Virus record (IMG/VR): IMGVR_UViG_3300035670_011523
Span: 1-31,124 of that record
DNA: 31,124 nt
Origin: a virus
Direction: 5' to 3' (one strand)
Part shown: positions 20,461 through 29,060 of the stretch, one piece after another
How the letters are laid out: each line of letters opens with the position of its first letter
Position numbering within the stretch: position 1 is the stretch's first letter
The notes under the pieces: model-generated
The model's database searches: none
What the model saw: the letters and a program-made list of their open reading frames with translations, nothing else
What the model was told of the DNA's origin: nothing
Position numbers and translations under genes: made by a program

Positions 20461-22731
20461 ATGGTTACGTTAAGTGAAGCCATTGCAGGAACTCAGGCAG
20501 CAAGAACACAGTTGCAAACAGAAAAAGAAAACATAAGTAAAGCTCGGCAGCAGATTTCTAGTTTAAGAGTTCCTGCGAGAACAACAATATGGCAGACAAG
20601 AAATAAAGGTGTGGCTCTCTCTGGAAAAGTTGAGGCGGGCGTATTGCAAACAAGAAAAATAAAAGCTCAAGCCGAGGGAGAAATAGGACAAGCAGAAGCA
20701 CAGCTTAATATATTCGAAGGACAGATTAAAGAACAAGAAGCCCAGATTCAAGAGGTACAAAAACAAGAAGCACAGGCACAAGCAGAAGAAGCCAATTATA
20801 AAATGGGATATGAAGCCGCAATAAATAATGAATTTATCTGGTTTGAAAAGAATCCCAAAGTATTAGAAGGTTATAGGGCGGGGCGTGCAGCGAGGAGATA
20901 CGGAAAAGCAAAAGCAGAAAACCTTAAACAAACAAATGAACTAAAAAAATTAGGATTGAAGATAGAGTATGGGGGTCTTGTTGATGTTAAGAATAAACAG
21001 ACAGTCGTATTAGAACAACTTCCTAAAGATACACTTAAAGCTCTTGAGAAGGTCGGCATTGTTTCTCTTAGTAATATACCTCAAGCGGCGGGTTATGATA
21101 CTCTGGGGCAGGGGTATAGCTCTATGCCCGCAAGAGATTTAGCAGTCGACGAAAGAACAGGAAAACCTTTTGGAGAAGTTAGAGGCCTAACAACAAGCGA
21201 AAGCGTTCTTTATAAAGTAAAACAGTCTAAGGCTTATAAGACATTTAAAACAGGTTTTGAACCTTTTGGTGTTTTAGCATCAGGGTTTGGGGCCTATGGT
21301 GCTTTAGCAACAGGATGGGCTTTTGACCCTTTCTTTAATGCTGGAAGGAATGCAGAAGATACTTCATTAAAAGCCAAGATTACTAGGGGCGGTTTAATGT
21401 TTGGAAAGACTGCAACAGTATTCACAAACCCCGTAACAGGAACAGCAGGAGGCGTTTATTTTGCGAGTAAGGCCTTGCAAGAAGTCAGCAAGGACCCAGC
21501 AGACTTTATATTCGGAACTGGCAAGTATATAGTTCAAGAACCTTATGAGTTTGCTGGAGGATTAGCGGGACTTAAAGCAGGTCCTAAAGTCTGGGATGCC
21601 TCAAGAACAATAACTAAAACAGCCTTGCCCAAAGAAAATCTAATTCCTGCAGATGTATTAAGTGGTAAGAATAGATTTCCTCTTTCCTCTAAAGATCCTA
21701 ATATACAGCTTAAACTTTTCCTGGAAAAATCTCAAAGGCTCCCAGAACAAACAGATCCTTTTGGCTTTCATGCAAGCCCTCAACCCTTAAAAAATTTAAT
21801 AGTTGAAGGTTCAGAGTCAGAATTTCCAGGCTTATATGTTAGTTATGGTGTAAGCCCTAATTTTCTCAAGATAAATAAAGCTTCTTTTTCAGCCATTAAA
21901 AACTCATTCAAGACAAACATATTCGAATCTATGCTTTCACGCTGGAGTAAGCCAAGCGTGGCAGCCATAGAGAATCTTGATTTTGTTGTTGGAAAGAAAG
22001 GCAAGCCAGGTCAGGCATTCCTTCCAGGAGTTAAAACAGAAGTCGAGGCTGTTGTAGCTCCAGGAACAGAGCTTATTCCAACAGGTTCAAATTATTATTT
22101 TAAATATAATGGCAGGCGCGTTCCTATAATGCAGTTTAAAGCTACTCGGGGCAAGGGCAAGTCAGGAGCAACTAAAGCCGAGAATATATTGGGCTCTTAT
22201 TATCTGCCTTCTAAAAGCTCGAGTTCAGTTCGGGCTTCTGAGGTATTAGGAATTAAATCAAGAGCCTATTCAAAAAGCAGTTCTCGCTCTAGAGTTTCAA
22301 GAAGCAGCATAATTTATTCTTCAAATTCGAGGAGTGTAAGTAGCAGATTAAGTTCCAGCAAATTAAGCCCTAGCTCTAAAAGTCCAAGCAAGCCGAGTCC
22401 ATTTAAATCCTCCTTAAGTATCAGCACCCCATCTCAACCCAAGCTAAGTTTAACTTATAAGAGCACACCACCACCAAGCACACCAAGCAGAATAGTTCCT
22501 GGAATACCTAAAACCCCAATAATCAAAACACCTTTCAAGTTTAAGCCAAAGATAAAGAAAATAAAAGCCAAGAAAGTTAAGGTTAAGATTTTAGGAGCAA
22601 GCAAGTATAGCCCTAGTTTAGGAGCATCCATATTAAAACTAACAGCCACAACCAAGCCAAGCAAGATAGGAGGGGCTTACTTCGCAGGGTTCAGGCCAAT
22701 AGTTTTAAGAACTCGAAAGACCATTAAATAG
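20461..22731 (+). CDS. Large multi-domain virion protein with ART-like segment, 756 aa
   Basis: The start is fixed by the promoter. Residues 1-115 are Gln/Ala/Glu-rich coiled coil. Residues about 265-375 are Gly/Ala-rich and weakly hydrophobic, possibly membrane-active. Residues about 434-560 have F-H437-A-S-P-Q-P-L-K-N-L-I, G-L-Y-V-S-Y-G and T-E527-V-E529-A-V-V-A-P-G-T-E-L, followed by Y-Y-F-K-Y. This order (H, Y, E) and the V-x-P-G-T strand resemble ADP-ribosyltransferase folds. Residues about 584-690 are Ser/Pro/Lys-rich and disordered, and the last 65 are very basic. Such a build suggests an internal or injected virion protein that could modify a host target. The ART reading is tentative. 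Confidence 0.72.
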   Translation: MVTLSEAIAGTQAARTQLQTEKENISKARQQISSLRVPARTTIWQTRNKGVALSGKVEAGVLQTRKIKAQAEGEIGQAEAQLNIFEGQIKEQEAQIQEVQKQEAQAQAEEANYKMGYEAAINNEFIWFEKNPKVLEGYRAGRAARRYGKAKAENLKQTNELKKLGLKIEYGGLVDVKNKQTVVLEQLPKDTLKALEKVGIVSLSNIPQAAGYDTLGQGYSSMPARDLAVDERTGKPFGEVRGLTTSESVLYKVKQSKAYKTFKTGFEPFGVLASGFGAYGALATGWAFDPFFNAGRNAEDTSLKAKITRGGLMFGKTATVFTNPVTGTAGGVYFASKALQEVSKDPADFIFGTGKYIVQEPYEFAGGLAGLKAGPKVWDASRTITKTALPKENLIPADVLSGKNRFPLSSKDPNIQLKLFLEKSQRLPEQTDPFGFHASPQPLKNLIVEGSESEFPGLYVSYGVSPNFLKINKASFSAIKNSFKTNIFESMLSRWSKPSVAAIENLDFVVGKKGKPGQAFLPGVKTEVEAVVAPGTELIPTGSNYYFKYNGRRVPIMQFKATRGKGKSGATKAENILGSYYLPSKSSSSVRASEVLGIKSRAYSKSSSRSRVSRSSIIYSSNSRSVSSRLSSSKLSPSSKSPSKPSPFKSSLSISTPSQPKLSLTYKSTPPPSTPSRIVPGIPKTPIIKTPFKFKPKIKKIKAKKVKVKILGASKYSPSLGASILKLTATTKPSKIGGAYFAGFRPIVLRTRKTIK

Positions 22732-22733
22732 GT

Positions 22734-22955
22734 ATGGTATTATGGAAGAAGCTTGTATTTGGTTTAATTTTAATTTTATTATACATTGTTTTATCGGTAG
22801 CAATAGCCAATTCATTTAGTACTACAATCTCTCTAATTAAAAATCTACCCAATAATATCCCTTTTTTCATTGGGAATGTTCTAGCAGAGATATTAGTATA
22901 TTCATTATTTTACTTCTCCATAAGATATTTTACTAGAAAATTTTGTTCTAATTAG
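22734..22955 (+). CDS. Small two-helix membrane protein, 73 aa
   Basis: Starts two bases after the preceding stop. Helices at about residues 5-27 and 43-63, with a basic end. Probably co-transcribed with the 756-aa protein. Function unknown. Confidence 0.65.
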   Translation: MVLWKKLVFGLILILLYIVLSVAIANSFSTTISLIKNLPNNIPFFIGNVLAEILVYSLFYFSIRYFTRKFCSN

Positions 22956-22958
22956 ATA

Positions 22959-22974
22959 CACTATTATATATAAA
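22959..22974 (+). promoter_or_regulatory. TATA-type promoter box (leaderless, for gene at 22996)
   Basis: CACTATTATATATAAA, with ATG 22996 exactly 22 nt after its last base. This favours 22996 over the in-frame ATG at 22990. Confidence 0.82.
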
Positions 22975-22995
22975 TCCCTTTCTTATTAAATGCTC

Positions 22996-23568
22996 ATGCA
23001 GCAGGATTATCAACAGGGACAAGTAGCTTACGAATCAGAGCCAGTTCGAAGTGATGAAGTATATGCAACTATGATGCAAGAGGAGAGAGTAAAGAATATA
23101 CTATCTCAAACATCACCCGACAATCAGCTTACAGATATAGAGTGGCGTATCAAAGGCTATAAGAAAAATCCCTTTAGCCAGATGTGGGAAAAGATAGATC
23201 CTAAAAGTCCAGAAACCCACCCCCTTTTAGTTGGGAGATACATAGCTTTCTTATCTTCGCTGCTCAGTGATAATACTCGATTCACTAATCTATCTGGCAA
23301 TGAAATCAATAAGCTAATGAAAATAGTAATAGAGTGGCTCGTCGATGATATTGATACAAATGCCGAGGAGTATGGCCTAAAAGGAAACTATACAGAGAGA
23401 ACACGCATAGGATATATAATTCTTAATAATACTTTCTTAGTATTGAAACGCAGCGAGAACGGCATGGAAAGCCGAAGGGTGTGGGGTTCTATAAACATGA
23501 CTGAAAGCATGAACATGCAGCCACAAAAGAAAGGGATGCTTGATGCCTTGCGAGGAGTATTCAAATGA
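22996..23568 (+). CDS. Conserved-looking hypothetical protein, 190 aa
   Basis: The start is chosen from promoter spacing. It has a Gln/Glu-rich flexible N-terminus, then a compact mixed domain (residues about 35-170) with W-R-I-K-G-Y, H-P-L-L-V-G-R-Y-I-A-F-L-S-S-L-L and R-I-G-Y-I-I-L-N-N-T-F. A Met-rich tail ends in A-L-R-G-V-F-K. No membrane segment. First gene of a unit with three small membrane or zinc proteins, so likely a virion assembly protein. No family is recognised. Confidence 0.7.
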   Translation: MQQDYQQGQVAYESEPVRSDEVYATMMQEERVKNILSQTSPDNQLTDIEWRIKGYKKNPFSQMWEKIDPKSPETHPLLVGRYIAFLSSLLSDNTRFTNLSGNEINKLMKIVIEWLVDDIDTNAEEYGLKGNYTERTRIGYIILNNTFLVLKRSENGMESRRVWGSINMTESMNMQPQKKGMLDALRGVFK

Positions 23569-23858
23569 TTGAACAAAATTATTTAGAGGGCCAGCTAAGC
23601 AAAGAAGATAGATTACTACTTAATTCTGAAAGGGTTCTATGTACGATAACAGTCTTAGGTTCACTATTATTTGCTGTTTTATTGGATATATGTGGTATAT
23701 TATTATTTATGAATGATGTATTTATAATTGCAGTAATATTATTGGGGGCTAGTATATTTTCTATGGTAGATGCAATTCTAACTTATAAAAGATTTAAAAG
23801 AAAAGTATTTCATGAATACTTTAAATTAACTTTAAAAAATGGAAACAAAAAAAGATAA
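23565..23858 (+). CDS. Two-helix membrane protein, 97 aa
   Basis: ATGA overlap with the preceding gene. A polar N-terminus (about 22 residues), helices at about 24-47 and 52-72, then a basic cytoplasmic-type tail (Y-K-R-F-K-R-K). Overlaps the next gene by 20 nt. Probably a virion or host-membrane protein. Confidence 0.68.
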   Translation: MIEQNYLEGQLSKEDRLLLNSERVLCTITVLGSLLFAVLLDICGILLFMNDVFIIAVILLGASIFSMVDAILTYKRFKRKVFHEYFKLTLKNGNKKR

Positions 23859-24069
23859 CATTATGATTTGTAATATCTGCAAATTCGGAATAGATACCAG
23901 CAAGCAATACGCAGAATTTATTCATTGGGCAAATAAAGACAAGCAGCAATCCAAAGCCTTCTATCATGTTGATTGCTATCGGGAGAGGATGTTGGGTTCT
24001 GCTAAGGGCCAATATTTAATGGCAAGGGCCAACAAGCTCTTAAATAAAGCAGAGGAGATAATCAGATAA
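23839..24069 (+). CDS. Zinc-finger protein, 76 aa
   Basis: M-I-C-N-I-C-K-F-G-I near residue 10 and Y-H-V-D-C-Y-R-E-R near 45 give a C-x2-C...H-x2-C treble-clef-like site. Helical Lys/Arg-rich tail. The stop overlaps the next ATG (TAATG). Confidence 0.65.
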   Translation: METKKDNIMICNICKFGIDTSKQYAEFIHWANKDKQQSKAFYHVDCYRERMLGSAKGQYLMARANKLLNKAEEIIR

Positions 24070-24716
24070 TGGCAGAAGGATTTAATCCTTTTGGAAGTTT
24101 ATTAAGTGGTTTTGGTGGTGGTGGCACCATGACAGTTATCTATGCTATAATAATTGGATTGGGGGGATTATTTATAGCAGGGTTTATAGTTTGGTTCTTC
24201 TGGAGAAGGTCTGCCTATAATTTAAGAGTTGAATTTAAATTGCCTCGTTCTGTTAAATATTTAAATGCTGGAAGCAAAGTTGAGCCAAACGATGTTTCAG
24301 GTTTCATAGATTGTGATTGGGGGAAGGCGAGGTATGATTCTAAGACTGGCGTGGTTTGGCTGAAAAGGAAAGGCAAGAAGGCAGTGCCAATGAAACCTTT
24401 TCAGATAAGCAGATACCTACAAGGAACTAATCTGCTTACTGTAGTGCAGGTAGGAGCCAAAGATTATGTTCCTGTTATGCCTGAAAGTTATGCCATATAT
24501 CAAGATGAAAATGGCGAAGAAGCTACGTTACTTAGTCTTAGAGCAGACACCACAGAGAGTCGAGCTTGGAAGAATAGCTTTGAAAGAGAAGCTAAATCTG
24601 CCTATAGTATTACTAGCTTACTCCAACAGTATGCTCCAATATTAGCCATAGGTCTAGTTATAATTTTGTGGGGCATACAATTCATAATGATTCGTAGAGG
24701 AATTTGCGGGGGATAA
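24069..24716 (+). CDS. Membrane protein with central soluble domain, 215 aa
   Basis: TAATG start. A Gly-rich N-terminus leads to one helix (about residues 19-42) closed by R-R. An about 130-residue beta-rich domain follows (V-E-F-K-L-P-R-S-V, G-V-V-W-L-K-R-K-G-K-K), then a C-terminal helix (about 188-207). Both ends are anchored, so the central domain lies on one side of the membrane. Candidate virion scaffold or matrix protein. No family is recognised. Confidence 0.7.
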   Translation: MAEGFNPFGSLLSGFGGGGTMTVIYAIIIGLGGLFIAGFIVWFFWRRSAYNLRVEFKLPRSVKYLNAGSKVEPNDVSGFIDCDWGKARYDSKTGVVWLKRKGKKAVPMKPFQISRYLQGTNLLTVVQVGAKDYVPVMPESYAIYQDENGEEATLLSLRADTTESRAWKNSFEREAKSAYSITSLLQQYAPILAIGLVIILWGIQFIMIRRGICGG

Positions 24717-24727
24717 TTATATATAAA
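24712..24727 (+). promoter_or_regulatory. TATA-type promoter box of LamG/Ig fibre gene
   Basis: GATAATTATATATAAA overlaps the end of the preceding gene. Applying the 22-nt rule puts transcription at 24749, leaving a 28-nt leader before ATG 24777. It is the only strong box not followed by a leaderless start. Confidence 0.65.
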
Positions 24728-24776
24728 TCTATAGAGAGTTTAAAATATAGGGTTATTTTACATTGCCCTTCATTTA

Positions 24777-27700
24777 ATGGATGATAATAAACAAATTAAA
24801 AAGACAAAGAGAAAGCAATTTATCTATCTAGTATTGCTGCTCAGTATCTCAGCGTTAGCTATCTTTATTCTTCTCCGAACTCAAGGTCAACCAAACCTCG
24901 ACCTATCTCTCAACGGAGTTAAATCCAAATTCACAGATATAAATGCTTTACTCCCAGCCCAAACCTTTGAACCTAACATAAGCGTAGAAACAAGTACTGG
25001 TAAATGGGTAAATACCAGAGCAACAGGGAGTGAAACTAATTTAACATTTTGGAAACTATCAGACGATAAGAAAACAGAGTTAGGGTGGATTCCCAAAAGT
25101 GGGAGTTGTATAGGACAAGTTGATAAATTAATTTATGGTTCAAATGGATTACCGATTAAAGACGATAAAAATAAGAATATATTAGTTAAATGCGAAACTG
25201 CTAAGTGTGGTGGAGCTAACTGTTATCATATTTCTCTTACAGAAGCTCAGGCAGTTAATGTTAATGATTATATTAAATTAGGGACTAATTCTAATGTTGT
25301 TCAGTATTTGAATGGAACTTTAGTTAAGTTAGTATTAGGTAATAAAGATATTAATGCAAAGATATATAAAAATGTGGTTGGGGTTTATAATGAATATCCT
25401 AATGTTCTATTTGGTTATTATAATTTAGAAAAATATAAGTTTGGAGCGAATGATACTTCTGAGAATTTATCAAGTTGGAATCAGTATAAATATGATATAT
25501 TTTCAGAGTTTGATGTAAGCTTGATAGAAGGGAATTATTATTTTGAAGATGTGGGGATTAGAGTTTTAGTTGATTTTGAAGACATATGTAATAAGAATAG
25601 ATTGGTAATTGTTAATAATACTTATAATTATACTCAAACTGCTGGTTGTGTGATTAGTAATTATAGTGATTTTGAGTATTATAATATACCTGATTTAGAA
25701 GGTAATATTATTCAAGTGTCTAAGAAGATAAATCATATAGCTGTTACTTTTTGGAGTAATAGTGAGATTGACCCTTCTTATATTTATAATAATTATCCTG
25801 AATCAAATATGTTATTGAATCGTACAGTCTTTGAAGGTAATAATATGACACATTTAGAAATCAACAATAGTATTTCTCCTTATAATCAGACGATTGCATA
25901 TTATAGTTTCGATGTGGATAATACCGTTACAGCTTATGATATTACTGGGAACAATAAAGATGCAACTTATTCAGGAGTGTTTTCAAATAATTCGGGTGTA
26001 GGCAATATTTATGATGGGTTTGCACAGTTTGATGGTATAAATGATTTTATTAGTTTAGGGAATAATGCTGTACCAGTAACAGATAAGGGAGCAATTGTGG
26101 GGTGGTTTAAGCCCACTATAAGTAGTGCACTTAATACTTATATGATGACCGATATGGCAAGTAATACAAGATATGTGCATATACATTTTGCAGGAACTAA
26201 TCCAAGAATAAATTTTAGAGAAGGGGGGACAGAACATTATGTTTATGCCAATGGCAATATAACAATTGGGGAATGGAATCATGTCGTTTGGCAAAGTACA
26301 GGCACTGCATATGAATTTTATATTAATGGTGTATTGCAGAATAAGACAATATCGTTTGGTTTAGATAGTGGTAATTGGTTTAGTGATTTGGCGGCTTCAA
26401 CGAAAGCGAATTTTATAGGTAAGTTTGATAGATTAGGTGGAGCAAGTAACTATTTTAACGGTAGTATGGATGAATTTATGATATTTAATAGGTCTTTATC
26501 TGCTGCAGAAGTATTGGCAATATATAATAACCAGTCTGTGAGATTTAAGCCAAGAGGCACACAAACTTATTTAAATATTTATAATAATACAAATTCAAGC
26601 CATAATCGTATTAATTTAAGTTTAACTAATTACGAATTTAATTATAATACAAATGTTTCTGCGAGAATAGGATATTGGAATATTACAAAAGGGTATAATC
26701 AAACTAGGACGTCTGGTACATTAGGACAGGATTTAATAGCACATTGGACGGCTGATAATACGGCAGATGATTTGTATGGGGTTTTTAATGGAACAGTTTT
26801 GGGAGATGCAAATTATGGGAATATTGGGATTTATAATAATAGATTTGCATTTGATGGGGTAAATGATGGAATCAATGTAAGCAGTGTTTTTAATTCTCGT
26901 CTAGCATTTAATAAAGGGCAAAGTGGTTTCGCATGGATTAATACGGGTGATAACGCTGGTGGTAAAACTATATTTGGTAATACTGATTGGGATTCTCCAT
27001 ATATGGGCTTAGATTTGAGAGTTGATGCAAGTGGTAATTTTACTATTGATATTGTAAGAACAGGAAGTAATTTAATTAGAAAGACTTATGTAACTAATTT
27101 AGAAAATGCTGGATGGCATTTTGTGGGTTTTACATATACTGGGAGTTTAGCAGCAAGTGGTGTTAAATTGTTTTATGATGGAGTAGAAGTATCAACAACA
27201 ACACTTTATGATAGTTTAGGCGGAGTGTCTAATATATCTGTAACAGATTTTCAAATAGGTTCAAGAGATGGTTTAAACGCTGATTTTAATGGAAGTATAG
27301 ATGATGTTATGATTTGGAATAGGACTTTAACTGCTAGTGAAGTAAAAGAGCTTTATATAAAAGGCAGGGCAAATTGGGAATATACAGATTATAGTAATTT
27401 AACAGGTTCTTTAGTAAATAATACTATAAGTGTACCTTTAGGTAATACAAATTATTTACCAGAGCTAATGATGATAAGTGATAATAATAGTTTTTACACT
27501 CCTTATATTAATGGGAGTTTGAGATTAGATACATTTTACAGGAGTGATGCAGGTGATTCAATGCCCGCTGTCGACATAGTTTATCCAATTATAGGTGTTT
27601 ATAATGTTTCGGCTTTTGATTTGAATTATACGGCAAGTGATTTAGATGTTAATTTAGACAAGTGTTGGTATAGTTTTGATGGCGGTATAACTAATTCAAC

Positions 27701-29024
27701 AACACAATTATGCGGAACTAATTGGACTGGTTTAAGTGCAAGTCAAGGAAGTAATACATGGACAGTTTATGCTAATGATACGACAGGTTTATTAGGAAGC
27801 GATAGCGTGACTTTTACAGTTGATACAATAGCTCCTCAATGGAGTAATATAAAAGAACCAACAGACCCTACAACTTACAATCCAAGTAATTTCTATGAAT
27901 TTAATATCACTTGGACAGATGCAACTTTCGGATTAGAAACAGTCTTAATAGAATTTAATCAAGTTAATTATACAATGACTAATATCTCTAATAATTTTAC
28001 TAAGATATTCGCTGGATTAAGTGCAGGAACGTATAATTATTATTTCTTTGCGAATGATACAGTAAATAATATCAATACAACACAAGTTTATACTTTTACA
28101 ATAGATAAAGCAGTGGGAGATATAGAAGTCTATTTAAATAATCAGACGAATAATATTACAGTAGAAGTTGGAAGTTTAGTAACTTACAATGTTTCAAGAT
28201 TGGCTGGAGAATCAAATATAAATGTGACTAAGGATGGAATACAAGTAAACTATGGAACAGCTACAACAAACAACACAACCCCTTTAACTATAGGTTATAT
28301 TAATATTACAGGGCGTTTAGATGCAAGTCAGAATTATACAGGTGAAACTCAATCAAGATATATTCAAGTTGTTGATACAACCTTTCCTCAAGTGAATATC
28401 ATTTATCCTTTGAACACAAGTTATAATCAAGTTCAGACAATGTTAAATTATACAAGGAGTGATGCAAGTTTAAACAGCTGTTGGTATTCTTTGAATGGGG
28501 GAGTTACAAATGTAAGTATACCTAGTTGCGGGAATGTAACAGGTTTAACAAGTTCACAAGGAAGCAATGCGTGGACGGTTTGGGTTAATGATTCTGTAAA
28601 TAATATTAATTTTAGTTTAGTTAGGTTTAGTGTTGATAGTATTGATCCAATAGTAACTTACACAGCTCCTTTAAACACAAGCGTTCAAAGCTCAGGTTTG
28701 AATAATATAGAAGCTACAGGAAGTGAAACAGGATACTGGTGGTATATGTATGATGGTCCAACTAGTTTAGCATGGACTCAATACTCGGGTAATCCTACTG
28801 ATACTTTCTCACAGAGTGTAGCTTTCGTCGATGGATTCTATAATATAACAGTAAGATTAAATGATACTTTGAATAATAGCGACACACACATTGAATATAA
28901 TATAGAATTTGGTACAGTTGCTCCAAGTAATGTTACTTCTGTTAGTGTAAGCACTTGCAGATATAAGAAGCTTGGGTATTTTAATATTAAGTTGCCTTGG
29001 ATTAAACAGGCGAACTGTATATAA
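24777..29024 (+). CDS. Giant LamG and Ig-like surface fibre, 1415 aa
   Basis: A basic N-terminus (K-K-T-K-R-K) and one uncleaved helix (about 15-33) make this a type II membrane protein. Residues about 373-575 and 650-866 are two LamG jelly rolls. Each opens with a W/Y-rich strand, has a Q-F-D-G-I-N-D or A-F-D-G-V-N-D motif, W-N-H-V or W-H-F-V, and closes with F-N-G-S-(M/I)-D-(E/D) and N-R-(S/T)-L-(S/T). From about 920 come repeated Ig-like domains with L-N-Y-T, C-W-Y-S-(F/L)-(D/N)-G-G and V-(Y/W)-(A/V)-N-D. The C-terminus holds C-R-Y-K-K-L-G-Y-F-N and P-W-I-K-Q-A-N-C. Very many Asn-X-Ser/Thr sites. Likely a glycan-binding attachment fibre. LamG proteins occur in spindle-shaped viruses such as PAV1. 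Confidence 0.85.
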   Translation: MDDNKQIKKTKRKQFIYLVLLLSISALAIFILLRTQGQPNLDLSLNGVKSKFTDINALLPAQTFEPNISVETSTGKWVNTRATGSETNLTFWKLSDDKKTELGWIPKSGSCIGQVDKLIYGSNGLPIKDDKNKNILVKCETAKCGGANCYHISLTEAQAVNVNDYIKLGTNSNVVQYLNGTLVKLVLGNKDINAKIYKNVVGVYNEYPNVLFGYYNLEKYKFGANDTSENLSSWNQYKYDIFSEFDVSLIEGNYYFEDVGIRVLVDFEDICNKNRLVIVNNTYNYTQTAGCVISNYSDFEYYNIPDLEGNIIQVSKKINHIAVTFWSNSEIDPSYIYNNYPESNMLLNRTVFEGNNMTHLEINNSISPYNQTIAYYSFDVDNTVTAYDITGNNKDATYSGVFSNNSGVGNIYDGFAQFDGINDFISLGNNAVPVTDKGAIVGWFKPTISSALNTYMMTDMASNTRYVHIHFAGTNPRINFREGGTEHYVYANGNITIGEWNHVVWQSTGTAYEFYINGVLQNKTISFGLDSGNWFSDLAASTKANFIGKFDRLGGASNYFNGSMDEFMIFNRSLSAAEVLAIYNNQSVRFKPRGTQTYLNIYNNTNSSHNRINLSLTNYEFNYNTNVSARIGYWNITKGYNQTRTSGTLGQDLIAHWTADNTADDLYGVFNGTVLGDANYGNIGIYNNRFAFDGVNDGINVSSVFNSRLAFNKGQSGFAWINTGDNAGGKTIFGNTDWDSPYMGLDLRVDASGNFTIDIVRTGSNLIRKTYVTNLENAGWHFVGFTYTGSLAASGVKLFYDGVEVSTTTLYDSLGGVSNISVTDFQIGSRDGLNADFNGSIDDVMIWNRTLTASEVKELYIKGRANWEYTDYSNLTGSLVNNTISVPLGNTNYLPELMMISDNNSFYTPYINGSLRLDTFYRSDAGDSMPAVDIVYPIIGVYNVSAFDLNYTASDLDVNLDKCWYSFDGGITNSTTQLCGTNWTGLSASQGSNTWTVYANDTTGLLGSDSVTFTVDTIAPQWSNIKEPTDPTTYNPSNFYEFNITWTDATFGLETVLIEFNQVNYTMTNISNNFTKIFAGLSAGTYNYYFFANDTVNNINTTQVYTFTIDKAVGDIEVYLNNQTNNITVEVGSLVTYNVSRLAGESNINVTKDGIQVNYGTATTNNTTPLTIGYINITGRLDASQNYTGETQSRYIQVVDTTFPQVNIIYPLNTSYNQVQTMLNYTRSDASLNSCWYSLNGGVTNVSIPSCGNVTGLTSSQGSNAWTVWVNDSVNNINFSLVRFSVDSIDPIVTYTAPLNTSVQSSGLNNIEATGSETGYWWYMYDGPTSLAWTQYSGNPTDTFSQSVAFVDGFYNITVRLNDTLNNSDTHIEYNIEFGTVAPSNVTSVSVSTCRYKKLGYFNIKLPWIKQANCI

Positions 29025-29039
29025 TAAATTATATATAAA
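29024..29039 (+). promoter_or_regulatory. TATA-type promoter box (leaderless, for gene at 29061)
   Basis: ATAAATTATATATAAA begins inside the stop of the fibre gene. ATG 29061 is 22 nt after its last base. An ATG at 29040 would touch the box and is ruled out. Confidence 0.85.
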
Positions 29040-29060
29040 ATGACATATCCTAAAAATAAC

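Noticed and set aside
20385-20483. 33-residue N-terminal extension of the minus-strand helical protein
   Set aside because: It would be encoded by the divergent promoter region; the 22-nt rule places the start at 20384.
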